Shown here: positions 1-5,032 of the stretch, piece after piece
Numbering within the stretch: position 1 is the stretch's first letter
Layout: each line of letters opens with the position of its first letter
DNA from: an uncultured Oceanospirillales bacterium
GTDB taxonomy: Bacteria > Pseudomonadota > Gammaproteobacteria > Pseudomonadales > Litorivicinaceae
Direction of reading: 5' to 3'
NCBI GenBank assembly: GCA_913061245.1
Contig: CAJXTO010000117.1
Location: forward strand, 1-5,032
Length of the DNA stretch: 5,032 bases
The notes under the pieces: model-generated
Told to the model about the DNA's origin: nothing
The model's input: only the letters and a program-made list of their open reading frames with translations
Databases searched by the model: none
Translations under genes and position numbers: made by a program

Positions 1-26
1 GTTTCGATAACAAGTTGCGAGGGATC

Positions 27-1244
27 ATGACTGACACGAATACTTCCTGGGATGTGGAATCCTTTGTTGTTGAGCCAGAAGAGGGCAAGACACGATTTCA
101 CGACCTAGGGCTACCGAAAGCCTTGATGCATGCGATCGCTGATCTTGGATTTAGGTATGCAAGTCCAATCCAAAGTGAATCTTTACCTATCGTTCTAGAC
201 GGTGAGGATATTGTCGCCAAGGCGCAGACAGGTACTGGAAAAACTGCGGCTTTTCTGATTTCGACTATCGACACGTTCCTGCGTGAGCCAATCGAGGGCA
301 AGCGTCGCACGGGTACGCCTCGTGCACTGATTCTAGCGCCGACGCGAGAGCTTGTTGTGCAGATCGCGAAGGATGCCGAAAATTTATGTAAATACACGCG
401 TCTGTCTGTGGTCTCGATCGTTGGCGGAATGGACTATCAAAAACAGCGTGATGATCTTCGACAAGCGCCATGTGACATCATGGTTGCGACGCCTGGCCGA
501 TTGATTGACTTTCTTGGTCAAAACGAAATCAATCTGAGAAAGATTGAAGTGTTGGTGCTTGATGAAGCTGATCGCATGTTGGATATGGGCTTTATGCCCG
601 ACGTGCGTCGAATTGTTCGAGCGTGTCCACGTAAAGAACTGCGCCAAACGCTTCTATTTTCAGCAACCTTTACACCCCAAATCGTTGAGCTCTCCGAGCG
701 CTGGACCTTTGAGCCGACTCGTATTGAGATTGAGCCAGAGCATGTCACCACTGAAACAGTAGAGCAGATTGTGTACATCACAACCGCAGACACGAAGTAC
801 CAATTGCTAAAAAATGTGATCAATACTCGCGATCTTCACAAAGTGATGGTGTTTGCCAATCGTCGCGACCTGTGTCGAGAGTTAGTTGATCGGCTCAGCA
901 AGGATGGAATTGATGCTGCGCTTTTAAGCGGTGAAGTACCGCAGCGTAAGCGTATTCAAACGCTTGATCGATTCAAGGAAGGGAAAACTCGGATTCTGGT
1001 TGCGACAGATGTCGCTGGGCGAGGTATTCACATCGACGGTGTTGGACATGTGATCAATTACACCTTGCCTGAAGATGCTGAGGATTATGTACATAGGATT
1101 GGTCGGACTGGCCGCGCTGGTACAGAAGGTACTTCGATCAGTTTTGCTTGTGAAGATGACTCTTTTTTACTTCCCGAGATTGAAGAGTTCATTGGTCGCA
1201 AACTGCCATGTGAACAGGCCCCAGAGTCTCTTTTAGAAGGATAA
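27..1244 (+). CDS. rhlB: ATP-dependent DEAD-box RNA helicase, RhlB type
   Basis: This 405-residue protein is a cytoplasmic ATP-dependent RNA helicase that unwinds structured RNA; in E. coli RhlB serves the RNase E degradosome. All family motifs are visible in order: Q-motif region (F24, SPIQ 46-49), Walker A AQTGTGKT 66-73, PTREL 105-109, TPGR 155-158, DEAD 179-182, SAT 212-214, FANRR 276-280, ATDVAGRGIHID 326-337 and HRIGRTGRAG 356-365. The whole protein resembles Pseudomonas-type RhlB, including GKTRFHDL near the N-terminus and GRKLPCE near the C-terminus. It ends soon after the second RecA domain, without the arginine-rich tail of E. coli RhlB (421 residues). The ATG at 27 is preferred over an in-frame TTG at 15 because GAGGG lies at 19-23, although its 3-base spacing is short. 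It is followed after one base by selO, so it is probably the first visible gene of an operon. Family assignment is very sure; a degradosome role is inferred. Confidence 0.95.
   Translation: MTDTNTSWDVESFVVEPEEGKTRFHDLGLPKALMHAIADLGFRYASPIQSESLPIVLDGEDIVAKAQTGTGKTAAFLISTIDTFLREPIEGKRRTGTPRALILAPTRELVVQIAKDAENLCKYTRLSVVSIVGGMDYQKQRDDLRQAPCDIMVATPGRLIDFLGQNEINLRKIEVLVLDEADRMLDMGFMPDVRRIVRACPRKELRQTLLFSATFTPQIVELSERWTFEPTRIEIEPEHVTTETVEQIVYITTADTKYQLLKNVINTRDLHKVMVFANRRDLCRELVDRLSKDGIDAALLSGEVPQRKRIQTLDRFKEGKTRILVATDVAGRGIHIDGVGHVINYTLPEDAEDYVHRIGRTGRAGTEGTSISFACEDDSFLLPEIEEFIGRKLPCEQAPESLLEG
1235..1241 (+). promoter_or_regulatory. Shine-Dalgarno site of selO, inside the rhlB 3' end
   Basis: AGAAGGA lies 4 bases before the selO ATG at 1246. 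It overlaps the last rhlB codons and touches its TAA stop (1242-1244). A ribosome finishing rhlB would cover this site, which suggests translational coupling of the two genes. The site also fixes the selO start. Confidence 0.75.
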
Positions 1245-1245
1245 A

Positions 1246-2661
1246 ATGGCGAGACAATCGCTCAATTGGATTTCTCCTTTTACAACGCTTGATGAAGACA
1301 TCTTCTACGCGAAGGTGTCGCCATCTGCTCTGATCAACCCGCGTTGGGTTGATATCAACGAATCGTTACTCAAAGAAATAACCCTGCCGTTAGATGCTGA
1401 AGACCCTCAGGTGCTTGATGCGTTTTCAGGTGGTTCAGTTCTTGAGGGTTGGCGTCCCATTGCTCAGGTCTATAGCGGTCATCAGTTCGGACAGTGGGCA
1501 GGGCAGCTCGGCGATGGCAGAGGCCTTTATCTCGGGGAGTTTGGTGGTTTTGAATGGCATCTCAAGGGTGCTGGAAAGACCCCATTTTCCCGGTTTGGAG
1601 ATGGGCGCTCGGTCTTGCGTAGCGCAATTCGAGAATACTTAGGTTCTGAGTACATGCATGCGCTTGGGATTTCGACAACACGTGCTTTAACCTTGGTTGC
1701 TTCAGATACGCCCGTACAACGGGAAACACTCGAACGTGGCGCAACATTGATGCGTCTTGCTAAGAGTCATTTGCGGATTGGTCATTTAGAGCATTTCTAT
1801 CACCAGAACTCACATCAGGCGCTTGGCGAACTCATTGAATTCGCGATTCGTCAGCTAGACAGCGATTTGGAAGGCGTGCCTGATCGGATTGAAGAAGTGT
1901 TTGCACGCTATATCGATCGATCTGCCAAGCTAGTCGCGCAATGGATGGCGGTTGGCTTTGTGCATGGAGTCATGAACACCGATAACACAGCGTTATCAGG
2001 CGAGACATTGGATTATGGCCCCTACGGTTTCCTGATGGCTTACCGTGATGATTATGTAATCAACCACACAGACCATACCGGGCGATATGCTTACGGACAA
2101 CAGCCACGCGTGATGCATTGGAATTTAGGGTGCTTGGCTGAAACATTGACACCGTTTGTGCCAGTAGAGACCCTTCGCTCACTCTTGAATTCATTCCCAG
2201 AAAAGTACCGCCATCACTATCGGCTAGAAATGGCTAGTCGATTGGCTATTGATCCTGAGCATGAAGATCTGCCGGATCTTGTGGATGACCTCAAGACGTT
2301 GTGGTCAGGAAATCACATGTTTTATCCCGAACTCTTCGCCAGCATGCTTGATGATTCTTTTGAAGGTCTTTCGATACCACCCGAGGCTCAGACAGGGATT
2401 AGGGCGCACAGAGAGAGATGGTCTGCGATGGCCGAAGCATCACTCATTGAAACGGCGCGCGCACAGGCACCAGCCTGGATGTTGAGTCATTGGTTGTTGG
2501 ATGAGGTGATTGAGAGAGCTGAGTCAGGAGATTACTCTCCGGTTCAGTTGTTACGAACTGCAATCCATCGCGGTGTTGGGCAACACTGTGAAATTGCGTC
2601 AGAGTTGGGTGGTTCACCGCCTGATCAGAATTCAGCGTATCATTTAAGCTGTAGCTCTTAA
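1246..2661 (+). CDS. selO: Protein adenylyltransferase SelO (YdiU/UPF0061 family pseudokinase)
   Basis: This 471-residue protein belongs to the SelO family, kinase-fold enzymes that bind ATP in a flipped orientation and transfer AMP to Ser, Thr or Tyr of target proteins. Salmonella YdiU has also been reported to UMPylate. The E. coli protein has 478 residues, so this one is full length. Hallmarks are YSGHQFGQWAGQLGDGRG 76-93, WHLKGAGKTPFSRFGDGR 104-121 with K107 and E130 as the Lys-Glu pair, nucleotide-contacting R170 and R177, HGVMNTDN 240-247 with D246 and N247, and the metal-binding D256 in LDYGPYGF. The C-terminus is LSCSS, whose antepenultimate Cys469 matches the selenocysteine position of animal SELENOO; no selenocysteine is used here. 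In E. coli the matching Cys476 forms a disulfide with Cys272, but here the residue at that point is Ile272. The other cysteines are 296 and 448. The gene sits one base after rhlB and nine bases before gpsA. Family assignment is very sure; substrates are unknown. Confidence 0.95.
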   Translation: MARQSLNWISPFTTLDEDIFYAKVSPSALINPRWVDINESLLKEITLPLDAEDPQVLDAFSGGSVLEGWRPIAQVYSGHQFGQWAGQLGDGRGLYLGEFGGFEWHLKGAGKTPFSRFGDGRSVLRSAIREYLGSEYMHALGISTTRALTLVASDTPVQRETLERGATLMRLAKSHLRIGHLEHFYHQNSHQALGELIEFAIRQLDSDLEGVPDRIEEVFARYIDRSAKLVAQWMAVGFVHGVMNTDNTALSGETLDYGPYGFLMAYRDDYVINHTDHTGRYAYGQQPRVMHWNLGCLAETLTPFVPVETLRSLLNSFPEKYRHHYRLEMASRLAIDPEHEDLPDLVDDLKTLWSGNHMFYPELFASMLDDSFEGLSIPPEAQTGIRAHRERWSAMAEASLIETARAQAPAWMLSHWLLDEVIERAESGDYSPVQLLRTAIHRGVGQHCEIASELGGSPPDQNSAYHLSCSS

Positions 2662-2664
2662 GGA
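2659..2664 (+). promoter_or_regulatory. Shine-Dalgarno site of gpsA, overlapping the selO stop
   Basis: TAAGGA contains the selO stop codon (TAA, 2659-2661) and is followed by a 6-base spacer before the gpsA ATG at 2671. The overlap of stop codon and ribosome binding site supports co-transcription and coupled translation, and it supports the chosen gpsA start. Confidence 0.75.
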
Positions 2665-2670
2665 TTTAGC

Positions 2671-3693
2671 ATGCAAGTAGCCATTATCGGTGCAGGAAGC
2701 TTCGGTACCGTTCTCGCAGATATCGCTGCTCACAATGAATGCGATGTGCGTATTTATGCACGACGTGATGAAATGGTTCATGCAATCAATGCGTTCCATC
2801 GTAACCCGCAATATCACCCGGACCTTGAATTACATGCGTCAATCCATGCATCAAGTGAGCTCGCCTCGGTCGTTTCAGGAGCAGATCTTGTTCTTTTATC
2901 TGTTCCATCACGATCGATGGACGCAATTTGTCAGGAATTGGCAGGTGTGCTGAAGCCCGGCGTGCCGCTTCTGTCGACAACGAAGGGGATTCGGTCTGAT
3001 GGATTTAAGTTAATGAGCCAAGTGATTAGTGAGCGTTTGCCAGACAACCCTGTTGGCGTCTTATCGGGACCGAACCTAGCTCATGAGATAGCCAAGCGTC
3101 ATCTGACAGCGTCAGTCGTCGCGAGCCAGTCTCCACTAGTACGGCAATTGGCTCGAGATGCGTTTGCGACCAAATATTTCCGATTGTATAGCTCTGAGGA
3201 CTTAATTAGCGTCGAACTTGGTGGGGCGCTTAAAAATATCTATGCCATTGCTGCTGGTCTGGCTGACGGCCTGGGCGTCGGACAAAACACAAAGGCGCTC
3301 TTGATCACGCGTGCCCTTGCTGAGATGTCACGATTGTCATCGCACATGGGAGGGAACCCACTCAGCTTTTTGGGGCTTGCTGGGGTTGGTGATTTATACG
3401 TGACAAGTGTCTCACCCTTATCTAGAAACTTCCGTGTCGGTCGAGCGTTGGCAGAAGGTCAATCTCTCGAATCCGCTGAGGCAGAACTCGGTCAGGTGGC
3501 TGAAGGTGTGAATACGCTCCGGCTAGTCTATGAACATTGCAATACTGACGGTGTCGCGATGCCGATTTTAAGTGCGTTGTATGATGTGATTTTCGGCGGG
3601 AAGCCAGTGAGGCAGACCGCGCTGCATATGATGCAAGCGGCACATACCTCGGATGTCGAATTTTTGATGCCGGGTGCGAACCCGGCCCTCTAG
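2671..3693 (+). CDS. gpsA: NAD(P)H-dependent glycerol-3-phosphate dehydrogenase
   Basis: This 340-residue cytoplasmic enzyme reduces dihydroxyacetone phosphate to sn-glycerol-3-phosphate, the backbone precursor of phospholipids. The N-terminal Rossmann domain starts at once with GAGSFG at 7-12, after a short beta strand. STTKGI (102-107, with K105) and SGPNLAHEI (132-140) are the conserved cofactor and substrate segments. The C-terminal domain carries GGALKN 184-189 with the expected catalytic K188, then SFLGLAGVGDL 232-242 with D241, SRN 251-253 and AEGVNT 277-282. Length and motif order match the bacterial family, and the closest remembered match is Pseudomonas GpsA. The ATG at 2671 gives the family's normal N-terminus and has a good ribosome binding site. 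It is the last gene of the rhlB-selO-gpsA run. Its TAG stop directly abuts the aroF stop on the other strand. No disruption is seen. Confidence 0.97.
   Translation: MQVAIIGAGSFGTVLADIAAHNECDVRIYARRDEMVHAINAFHRNPQYHPDLELHASIHASSELASVVSGADLVLLSVPSRSMDAICQELAGVLKPGVPLLSTTKGIRSDGFKLMSQVISERLPDNPVGVLSGPNLAHEIAKRHLTASVVASQSPLVRQLARDAFATKYFRLYSSEDLISVELGGALKNIYAIAAGLADGLGVGQNTKALLITRALAEMSRLSSHMGGNPLSFLGLAGVGDLYVTSVSPLSRNFRVGRALAEGQSLESAEAELGQVAEGVNTLRLVYEHCNTDGVAMPILSALYDVIFGGKPVRQTALHMMQAAHTSDVEFLMPGANPAL
3669..3686. repeat. Seven-base-pair hairpin at the end of gpsA
   Basis: GCCGGGT (3669-3675) pairs perfectly with ACCCGGC (3680-3686) around a four-base loop. Read on the plus strand, the loop is GCGA, a GNRA tetraloop. 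The hairpin lies in the last gpsA codons (around residues 333-339) and just beyond the aroF stop for a minus-strand transcript. Neither strand has a T-run directly after it, so it is not a classical intrinsic terminator. It could stabilise the aroF mRNA 3' end or be a by-product of the protein sequence. Confidence 0.45.
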
Positions 3694-4758
3694 TTAGGCG
3701 CGGCGACCCTTAAGGTGGCCTGACAAGGTGTCAGCCATTTTCTTTAGAGATTTTTCTGTCGATTCCCAACTGATGCAGGCATCAGTGACAGAGACACCGT
3801 ACTTAAGCTGTGACAGGTCATCAGGAATACCCTGATTACCCTCATTAATGTTCGATTCGATCATCACGCCGCAAATCGAGCGATTACCGTCTTTGATTTG
3901 ATGCGCGATATCGTCAAGCACGAGAGGTTGGACGTTATGATCTTTGTTCGAGTTTGCGTGCGAGCAGTCGACAACAATATTCGCTGGCAGCTTTGCTTTT
4001 TCTAATGCTTGTTCGCACAGAGCGATGCTCACAGAATCGTAGTTTGGCTTACCACCACCACCGCGGAGCACAACATGGCCGTATTGATTGCCTTTGGTCT
4101 TGGTGATCGCGACTTGGCCCTGTGGGTTAATGCCCAAGAACGCATGACCACTGACAACTGACTTCATTGCATTAACTGCAACATCGAGCGATCCGTCAGT
4201 TCCATTTTTGAATCCGACGGGCGAGGAGAGGCCTGAGCTCATTTCTCGGTGTGTCTGTGATTCAGTTGTTCGAGCACCAATCGCAGTCCATGTGATCGTG
4301 TCTTGCAAGTACTGTGGAGAGATGGGATCAAGTGCCTCAGTCGCAAGCGGAAGCCCAAGTTCTGATAATTCAATCAAGAGCTTACGTGCTTTACGCAAAC
4401 CTGTTTCGATGTCAAAACTTCCGTTCAAGTGCGGATCGTTGATGAGGCCCTTCCAGCCAACTGTCGTGCGTGGCTTCTCGAAATACACACGCATGATGAT
4501 GAAGATATGCTCACCCACCTGGTCCGCCAGTGCTTTCAGACGCTTGCCATATTCAAGTGCAAGTTCCGTATCATGAATTGAGCAAGGTCCAACGACAGCG
4601 AATAAGCGATCGTCTTTTCCATCCAAAATATCTTTGACTGTCTGGCGTGATTTGGCGACTAAATCCCTCGCGGACTCAGGGAGTGGGAGTTCTGCTTTCA
4701 ACTCAGTGGGGGTAATAACCACCTGATAGTCATCAATATTTAGATCCGATAAGCGCAT
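3694..4758 (-). CDS. aroF: Class I 3-deoxy-7-phosphoheptulonate synthase (DAHP synthase), AroF-like
   Basis: This 354-residue enzyme condenses phosphoenolpyruvate with erythrose 4-phosphate to DAHP, the first committed step of the shikimate pathway, in the cytoplasm. By alignment from memory to E. coli AroG, the metal and active-site residues are all present: C59 in GPCSIHD, K95 in FEKPRTTVGWKG, R163 in GARTTESQ, K184 in GFKNGTDG, H267 in DCSHANSNKD, E301 in MIESN and D326 in TDACISWE. Segments such as ATEALDPISPQYL and QIKDGNRSI match E. coli AroF (tyrosine-sensitive, 356 residues) better than AroG or AroH, so the symbol aroF is used with some caution; genome pipelines may name it aroG. The N-terminal extension that forms the allosteric site is intact. 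An in-frame TGA four codons upstream (4768-4770) makes the ATG at 4758 the earliest possible start, though it lacks a clear Shine-Dalgarno site. A promoter lies just upstream. Function is very sure; the feedback inhibitor is not. Confidence 0.95.
   Translation of the reverse strand: MRLSDLNIDDYQVVITPTELKAELPLPESARDLVAKSRQTVKDILDGKDDRLFAVVGPCSIHDTELALEYGKRLKALADQVGEHIFIIMRVYFEKPRTTVGWKGLINDPHLNGSFDIETGLRKARKLLIELSELGLPLATEALDPISPQYLQDTITWTAIGARTTESQTHREMSSGLSSPVGFKNGTDGSLDVAVNAMKSVVSGHAFLGINPQGQVAITKTKGNQYGHVVLRGGGGKPNYDSVSIALCEQALEKAKLPANIVVDCSHANSNKDHNVQPLVLDDIAHQIKDGNRSICGVMIESNINEGNQGIPDDLSQLKYGVSVTDACISWESTEKSLKKMADTLSGHLKGRRA
3716..3745 (+). terminator. Probable intrinsic terminator of the rhlB-selO-gpsA transcript
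   Basis: On the plus strand, TGG (3716-3718) and CTGACA (3720-3725) pair with TGTCAG (3729-3734) and CCA (3735-3737). The loop is AGG, and one C at 3719 is bulged. TTTTCTTT follows at once (3738-3745). This is the layout of a rho-independent terminator, with a nine-pair stem and T-tract, starting 22 bases after the gpsA stop. It lies within the antisense of the last aroF codons (around residues 337-347). The stem is of moderate strength, so termination may be partial. Confidence 0.6.
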
Positions 4759-4795
4759 AACAATTCGTCATCAACTGTAGTGAATGGAGGCACGT

Positions 4796-4823
4796 ATTGT
4801 AGAGGTGCGCCGCATAGAAGCAA
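4796..4823 (-). promoter_or_regulatory. Putative sigma-70 promoter of aroF
   Basis: Read on the minus strand, a -35-like TTGCTT (4823-4818) is followed by a 16-base spacer and a -10 box TACAAT (4801-4796), which differs from consensus at one base. The -35 matches only at TTG. A transcript would start near 4789 and leave an untranslated leader of about 30 bases before the ATG at 4758. No TyrR box (TGTAAA-N6-TTTACA) and no obvious leader peptide or attenuator is visible. Confidence 0.5.
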
Positions 4824-4832
4824 GAAAATCTA

Positions 4833-4869
4833 TTGACACAATTTTCAGAGACAGTATTATGCGCCCCCA
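4833..4869 (+). promoter_or_regulatory. Strong sigma-70 promoter of the tRNA operon, with stringent-type discriminator
   Basis: A perfect -35 TTGACA (4833-4838) is followed by a 16-base spacer and -10 TATTAT (4855-4860, one mismatch from consensus). The next bases are GCGCCCCC (4861-4868), a GC-rich discriminator of the kind found at ppGpp-inhibited stable-RNA promoters. The expected start is near 4867-4869, about 12 bases before the mature tRNA-Val 5' end. An A-rich stretch upstream (4822-4830) could serve as a short UP element. Stringent control is inferred. Confidence 0.8.
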
Positions 4870-4880
4870 TCGTTGCTCGC

Positions 4881-4956
4881 GGGTGGATAGCTCAGTTGGA
4901 AGAGCATCGCCCTTACAAGGCGAGGGTCGGGGGTTCGAGCCCCTCTCCACCCACCA
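4881..4956 (+). tRNA. tRNA-Val (anticodon UAC)
   Basis: The full cloverleaf can be folded by eye. The acceptor arm pairs GGGTGGA (4881-4887) with TCCACCC (4946-4952). The D-stem is GCTC/GAGC with an eight-base loop. The anticodon stem TCGCC/GGCGA encloses loop CTTACAA with anticodon TAC at 4914-4916. The variable region is five bases (4924-4928). The T-stem GGGGG/CCCTC contains one G-U pair and encloses TTCGAGC. The discriminator base is A4953, and CCA (4954-4956) is encoded. UAC reads valine codons GUA and GUG, and often more when U34 is modified. It is the first tRNA of a small operon driven by the promoter just upstream. Confidence 0.97.
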
Positions 4957-4978
4957 AAAATTTGGCAACGATCCGCAT

Positions 4979-5032
4979 GGAGCGGTAGTTCAGTTGGTTA
5001 GAATACCGGCCTGTCACGCCGGGGGTCGCGGG
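4979..5032 (+). tRNA. tRNA-Asp (anticodon GUC), 3' end cut by the window edge
   Basis: About 54 bases of this tRNA are present. The acceptor 5' strand is GGAGCGG (4979-4985). The D-stem is GTTC/GAAT, including a G-U pair, with a nine-base loop. The anticodon stem CCGGC/GCCGG (5006-5010, 5018-5022) encloses CTGTCAC with anticodon GTC at 5013-5015. The variable region is 5023-5027, and the 5' strand of the T-stem (GCGGG) ends exactly at the last base of the window. The T-loop and 3' acceptor strand lie outside. A 22-base spacer separates it from tRNA-Val, with no promoter or terminator, so both are cut from one transcript. Confidence 0.95.

Noticed and set aside
15..26. In-frame TTG as an earlier rhlB start
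   Set aside because: It has no purine-rich site upstream, and the ATG at 27 follows GAGGG. The choice changes only four residues.
132..139. GCGATCGC octamer resembling the cyanobacterial HIP1 repeat
   Set aside because: It occurs once only, and every gene in the window points to a gammaproteobacterium.
98..823. Several antisense open frames of 68-101 codons within rhlB
   Set aside because: They lie opposite conserved helicase motifs and have composition typical of shadow frames, with no supporting start signals.
2264..2280. Hairpin AAGATC-TGCCG-GATCTT within selO
   Set aside because: It is a six-pair stem inside conserved-length coding sequence, with no T-run and no positional logic. It is probably chance.
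4208..4576. Plus-strand open frame of 122 codons inside aroF
   Set aside because: It is fully antisense to conserved DAHP synthase coding sequence, has no recognisable domain, and no ribosome binding site was identified for it.
4759..4880. Possible attenuator, T-box or leader peptide upstream of aroF
   Set aside because: The leader after the predicted start is only about 30 bases. It has no stem-loop with T-run, no aromatic-rich open frame and no TyrR box.
4771..4968. Minus-strand open frame of 65 codons across the promoter region and tRNA-Val
   Set aside because: It is the antisense of tRNA-Val; its GSNPRPSPCKGDALPTEL stretch is the well-known false protein produced by translating the reverse strand of a tRNA.
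1..5032. Apparent excess of GATC sites (34 counted by eye, 13 of them at or within rhlB, against about 20 expected at equal base frequencies)
   Set aside because: The excess is modest and explained by codon choice such as GAT followed by C-starting codons and by CGATCG contexts. There is no clustering at an origin-like region and no DnaA boxes were noticed.

Overview
The window looks like ordinary chromosomal housekeeping DNA from a gammaproteobacterium. The helicase is closest, from memory, to the Pseudomonas-type RhlB. The glycerol-3-phosphate dehydrogenase also resembles Pseudomonas GpsA, for example in its SGPNLAHEI and SFLGLAGVGDL segments. The aldolase-like enzyme resembles the enterobacterial tyrosine-type DAHP synthase AroF. 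The tRNAs have standard bacterial structure, and tRNA-Val carries an encoded CCA end (the second tRNA is cut by the window edge). Base composition looks close to balanced and even across all genes. The genus cannot be fixed from this sequence. The order rhlB-selO-gpsA is not one I recall from Pseudomonas aeruginosa, so a related marine or environmental lineage is plausible but unproven.

Layout. Positions 27-3693 hold three plus-strand genes in a tight run: rhlB (DEAD-box RNA helicase), selO (protein adenylyltransferase) and gpsA (glycerol-3-phosphate dehydrogenase). The gaps are 1 and 9 bases, and each ribosome binding site overlaps or touches the previous stop codon, so they almost certainly form one operon whose promoter lies left of the window. 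From the right, a class I DAHP synthase gene (aroF-like) runs on the minus strand from 4758 to 3694. Its stop codon directly abuts the gpsA stop with no bases between. A plausible intrinsic terminator for the gpsA transcript therefore lies inside the antisense of the aroF 3' end (3716-3745).

The 122-base gap at 4759-4880 holds two divergent promoters. One is moderate and directs aroF leftward. The other is strong, with a GC-rich discriminator, and directs a tRNA operon rightward, starting with tRNA-Val(UAC) at 4881-4956 and tRNA-Asp(GUC) from 4979. The second tRNA is cut by the window edge.

The genes do not form one pathway. RhlB acts in RNA remodelling and decay, SelO in redox-linked protein AMPylation, GpsA supplies glycerol-3-phosphate for phospholipids, and AroF commits carbon to aromatic amino acids. 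I found no mobile element, CRISPR array, phage gene or new multi-gene system. The points most worth a second look are the SelO that lacks the activation-loop cysteine, the zero-gap convergent junction with its embedded terminator, and the close-packed divergent promoters.
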